Shown here piece by piece: positions 30,193 to 33,754 of a stretch of DNA of 33,754 nucleotides. The notes beneath the pieces were generated by a model, which made no database searches, was not told the DNA's origin, and saw only the letters and a list, made by a program, of their open reading frames with translations. The stretch's first letter is position 1. The number at the start of each line of letters is the position of its first letter. Position numbers and translations under genes: made by a program. This DNA comes from Sphingomonas sp. (GTDB taxonomy: Bacteria > Pseudomonadota > Alphaproteobacteria > Sphingomonadales > Sphingomonadaceae), in assembly GCA_025936675.1 (NCBI GenBank), contig JAICSX010000024.1, forward strand, positions 1 through 33,754, written 5' to 3'.

Positions 30193-31416
30193 TAAACGCG
30201 TCCAGGCGAGCGCTATCATCGCTCCGAGCGCAAGGACGCTGAGAGTCATTGCGATTGCAGCGGAAATTCCTTTCCCCCGCGCATAGACCAATGTGATCCC
30301 GATCTTCACCGCCATGTTTGCGATGATCGTGCCGCTGATCGCCATCGCTGCGGGTAGCGGCGCGATCGCGGCTGTGGAAAGGCCGCCCAAGGTGATGATC
30401 GCAACGTCGACATCCATGCTTCCGACGATCAGCAGCAGGACCGCAATTCCGCTTTCGCCGAAGCGGCCCTCCGCCCATTTCGCCGCGAGCGCGGCAATCG
30501 CGACAAAGAAGAGGAAGCCGAGCGCGGGGAGCAAGGCGATCGGATTGCCGGGCGGCGTCGGAGCATCGGACTTCGGCGCTTGGCGGTACAGCCAGAAGCC
30601 GGCCGCCCAGGCTATGATCACGGCCGGCGCGAGTAGAATGAGAATTGGCGGCAAAACGCGCGTTGCGAACACCGCGATGAGGATTGGGACGCGAAGGTAC
30701 ATGACGCCGGTCGCAAGCGCGATTCCAGCCGGCTCCGCGCCAGCCTTCGGCTCGCGTCCGAGCCGCGTCGCAAGCGCCTGGGTAACGGCCGTCGAGCTGT
30801 AGGCGCCGCCGATTAGCGCCGTGGCGATCGTCCCGTGCCGCTCGCCGAAGATTCGGTTCGCAACATAGCCGAGGAAGGAGAAGCCGGTGACGAGCACGAC
30901 CACCAGCCACAATCGCTGCGGATTCCATGCTCCCAGCGGGCCGAAATGGCCGTTGGGCAGGAACGGCAGGATCGCGCCGGCGATGATCGCGTAGCGCGCA
31001 AGCGCCTTCACGTCGTCGGCATCGAGCCGCTCGATGAAGCCGTGCAGCTCCTGCCTCAGCGCCAGCAGGGCGACCCCGATCGCGGCGCATGCGATCGCCA
31101 GCCCCGGGTTTCCATCGCCGGCGAGGAAGCCGATCGCGACCGTCGCAACAGCCGCCACTGCACTCGTTGCGTCATGGTGGTTCTCGAGCGCTCGAGCATA
31201 AGCGATTACCAGCATCGCGATCATCCCGATGGGGATCGCCGCCGCAACCAACGGATGGTCGACCGAGCCGATCAACCCGCCGATGCCGCTTCCAAGACCG
31301 AGGATGGTGAAGGTCCGGACGCCCGCGACGCGCGTGCCGGGCTTCTGGTCCTTGAGCTTCCAGCCGCGCTCGATGCCGATCAGCAGACCGCAGGCAAGCG
31401 CCGTGGCGACGCACAA
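30190..31416 (-). CDS. MgtC/SapB-family membrane protein with DUF4010 region
   Basis: The protein of about 408 residues has many hydrophobic helices. The MgtC signature is at its N-terminus (ALACGLLIGIERGW, with GVRTFTILGLGSGIGGLIG after it). The C-terminal half resembles DUF4010 (GGAYSSTAVTQALATR and later helices). The function of such two-part proteins is not settled; roles in magnesium or cation homeostasis have been suggested for MgtC. The TTG at 31416 is only the first possible start; in-frame codons upstream (WYWQAL) continue the helix to an overlap with the hydrolase gene, so a CTG or coupled start near 31443 is possible. Confidence 0.75.
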   Translation of the reverse strand: MCVATALACGLLIGIERGWKLKDQKPGTRVAGVRTFTILGLGSGIGGLIGSVDHPLVAAAIPIGMIAMLVIAYARALENHHDATSAVAAVATVAIGFLAGDGNPGLAIACAAIGVALLALRQELHGFIERLDADDVKALARYAIIAGAILPFLPNGHFGPLGAWNPQRLWLVVVLVTGFSFLGYVANRIFGERHGTIATALIGGAYSSTAVTQALATRLGREPKAGAEPAGIALATGVMYLRVPILIAVFATRVLPPILILLAPAVIIAWAAGFWLYRQAPKSDAPTPPGNPIALLPALGFLFFVAIAALAAKWAEGRFGESGIAVLLLIVGSMDVDVAIITLGGLSTAAIAPLPAAMAISGTIIANMAVKIGITLVYARGKGISAAIAMTLSVLALGAMIALAWTRL

Positions 31417-31439
31417 TGCCTGCCAATACCAACCGCCGT

Positions 31440-32279
31440 TCAGCTCAGTCTCTCCGCGTGCCAGCGGATGTGATGCACCATGAACGTCGAAATGAAGTAA
31501 TAGCTGTGGTCATATCCAGCCTGCCGCCGAAGGGTCAGCGGGATTCCAGCGGAAGCGCATGCTTGCTCTAGAAGCTCGGGTCGAAGCTCCTGTTCGAGGA
31601 ACGGGTCCGCCGTGCCAACCTCAACCAGCAGCTCCTTCAATCGGGCGCCGCCTTCGATCAGAGCAACCGAGTCATGCTTGCGCCAGGCGGCTGGGTCGTC
31701 GCCGAGGTAGCCGGTCAGCGCCTTCCGGCCCCACGGCACCTGGCTCGGCGCGACGATCGGCGCGAATGCAGACACGCTACGGAAGCGTTCCGGGAAATTG
31801 AACGCGACGGTGAGCGCACCGTGTCCGCCCATCGAGTGGCCGGTGATCCCCTGCCGATTCGTGTCGACCGGAAATTCGGCAGCGATCAGCGCCGGAAGCT
31901 CTTCCGTGACGTAGCTCCACATGCGGAAGTTCTTTGCCCAGGGCTCCTGCGTCGCATCGACGTAGAAACCGGCCCCTTTGCCGAAATCATAGCCTTCCGC
32001 GTCGGGGACATCGTCACCGCGGGGGCTGGTGTCCGGCGCGACAAAGATCAGGCCATGTTCCGCACAGGCGGCGCGATACTCGCCTTTCTCGGTCACGTTC
32101 GCGTGCGTGCACGTGAGGCCGGACAGGTACCAGAGGATGGGTAACCTCCCGCCTTGCTCCGCCTGCGGCGGGAGGAAGATCGAGAAGGTCATCTCCGTAC
32201 CGGTTGCGAATGACGCATGCTTGACGACCAGCTGCCGCCCGCCGTGCGAGTTATTCTCGGAGACGACCTCGATCGTCAC
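31440..32279 (-). CDS. fghA: S-formylglutathione hydrolase
   Basis: The 279-residue protein hydrolyses S-formylglutathione to formate and glutathione in formaldehyde detoxification. The catalytic triad is visible: Ser149 in GHSMGG, Asp225 in GTADPF and His258 in YDHSYYF. TSPRGDDVPD and LTCTHANV are family hallmarks. The start is GTG 32279, which overlaps the VOC gene stop (GTGA) and gives the standard N-terminus TIEVVSENNSHGG; an upstream start at 32303 would add eight atypical residues. It lies in the order dehydrogenase, VOC protein, hydrolase. Confidence 0.95.
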   Translation of the reverse strand: MTIEVVSENNSHGGRQLVVKHASFATGTEMTFSIFLPPQAEQGGRLPILWYLSGLTCTHANVTEKGEYRAACAEHGLIFVAPDTSPRGDDVPDAEGYDFGKGAGFYVDATQEPWAKNFRMWSYVTEELPALIAAEFPVDTNRQGITGHSMGGHGALTVAFNFPERFRSVSAFAPIVAPSQVPWGRKALTGYLGDDPAAWRKHDSVALIEGGARLKELLVEVGTADPFLEQELRPELLEQACASAGIPLTLRRQAGYDHSYYFISTFMVHHIRWHAERLS

Positions 32280-32647
32280 TGCGGCGGCCGATGAAGTCCG
32301 CAAAGCTTGTTGCCGTCGGGGTCGCGTAGGTACGCGAGGTAGAGCTTGCCGAAGCCGCCCTCACGATAGCCGGGCGGATCCTCGATGCTCGTTCCGCCAT
32401 TTTCGACTCCCGCCTTGTGCCAAGCGTCGACCTCTTCGGGACTATCGAAGTTGAATCCGACCGTCCCGCCATTGGCGCAGCATGCTGGATTGCCGTCGAT
32501 CGGCTTGGTGACCATGAACACAGCGCCCTTGTTGCGATACGCCAGGCGGCCCTTGTCGTCCCTGGCCGCTTCCTTGCCGAATAACGCGTCATAGAAGCCC
32601 TTCGACCGATCAATGTCGTTCGACCCAACCATGATGTGGCTGAACAT
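32276..32647 (-). CDS. VOC-family (glyoxalase/bleomycin-resistance-like) protein
   Basis: The 123-residue protein has the two beta-alpha-beta-beta-beta halves of the vicinal oxygen chelate fold: HIMVGSNDIDRSKGFYDALFG at the N-terminus and YLAYLRDPDGNKLCG at the C-terminus. Small VOC proteins are often found between class III alcohol dehydrogenase and S-formylglutathione hydrolase genes, where they are assumed to help thiol-aldehyde chemistry; the activity has not been assigned. It starts 12 bp after the dehydrogenase stop and overlaps the hydrolase start. Confidence 0.88.
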   Translation of the reverse strand: MFSHIMVGSNDIDRSKGFYDALFGKEAARDDKGRLAYRNKGAVFMVTKPIDGNPACCANGGTVGFNFDSPEEVDAWHKAGVENGGTSIEDPPGYREGGFGKLYLAYLRDPDGNKLCGLHRPPQ

Positions 32648-32659
32648 TGGTTGCCTCCC

Positions 32660-33754
<1,095 letters not shown>

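Overview
The window looks like the chromosome of a GC-rich alphaproteobacterium, most likely a sphingomonad (Sphingomonadales). The reasons are the Caulobacter/Xanthomonas-type TonB-dependent receptor with a sphingomonad-like Pro-rich tail, halogenase-like genes beside that receptor, an Entner-Doudoroff operon, and dense 4-bp start/stop overlaps. The species call is inference.

Region 1 (1-4882) is the end of an integrated mobile element. It holds a tyrosine integrase, an excisionase-like helix-turn-helix protein, four minus-strand genes joined by ATGA overlaps (two unknown small proteins, a CHC2/Toprim primase and a P4-type SF3 helicase), an iteron-like 16-bp inverted repeat, and a small plus-strand gene that is readable only through a -1 shift at an A7 run. 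The element ends in a 47-bp copy of the 3' half of a tRNA-Glu(UUC) gene, a classical displaced attachment site. The other end and the intact tRNA should lie to the left of the window.

Region 2 (4932-25287) is a large alpha-glucan (maltodextrin-type) utilisation locus. A minus-strand operon encodes an AraC-type regulator, a disaccharide MFS permease and a second MFS permease. Divergent to it, a phytanoyl-CoA-dioxygenase-like enzyme is coupled to a secreted GH13 enzyme. A LacI-type regulator faces a seven-gene plus-strand operon: TonB-dependent receptor, flavin halogenase-like protein, secreted GH13 amylase, cytoplasmic-type GH13 alpha-glucosidase, secreted GH31 alpha-glucosidase, second halogenase-like protein, and secreted esterase.

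Region 3 (25273-33754, all minus strand) carries zwf-edd-glk-eda, which would send the released glucose into the Entner-Doudoroff pathway. Upstream of it lie an MgtC/DUF4010 membrane protein and the glutathione-dependent formaldehyde detoxification set: S-formylglutathione hydrolase, a VOC protein, and class III alcohol dehydrogenase cut by the window end.

The proposed logic is uptake by the receptor, hydrolysis in the periplasm, inner-membrane import by MFS, final hydrolysis, then glucokinase and the Entner-Doudoroff enzymes. A 12-bp motif occurs in the lacI/receptor intergenic region and, with one mismatch, just upstream of zwf, so one regulator might tie the two operons together. The least explained parts are the two halogenase-like proteins, the dioxygenase-GH13 pair, the receptor tail and the frameshifted small gene.
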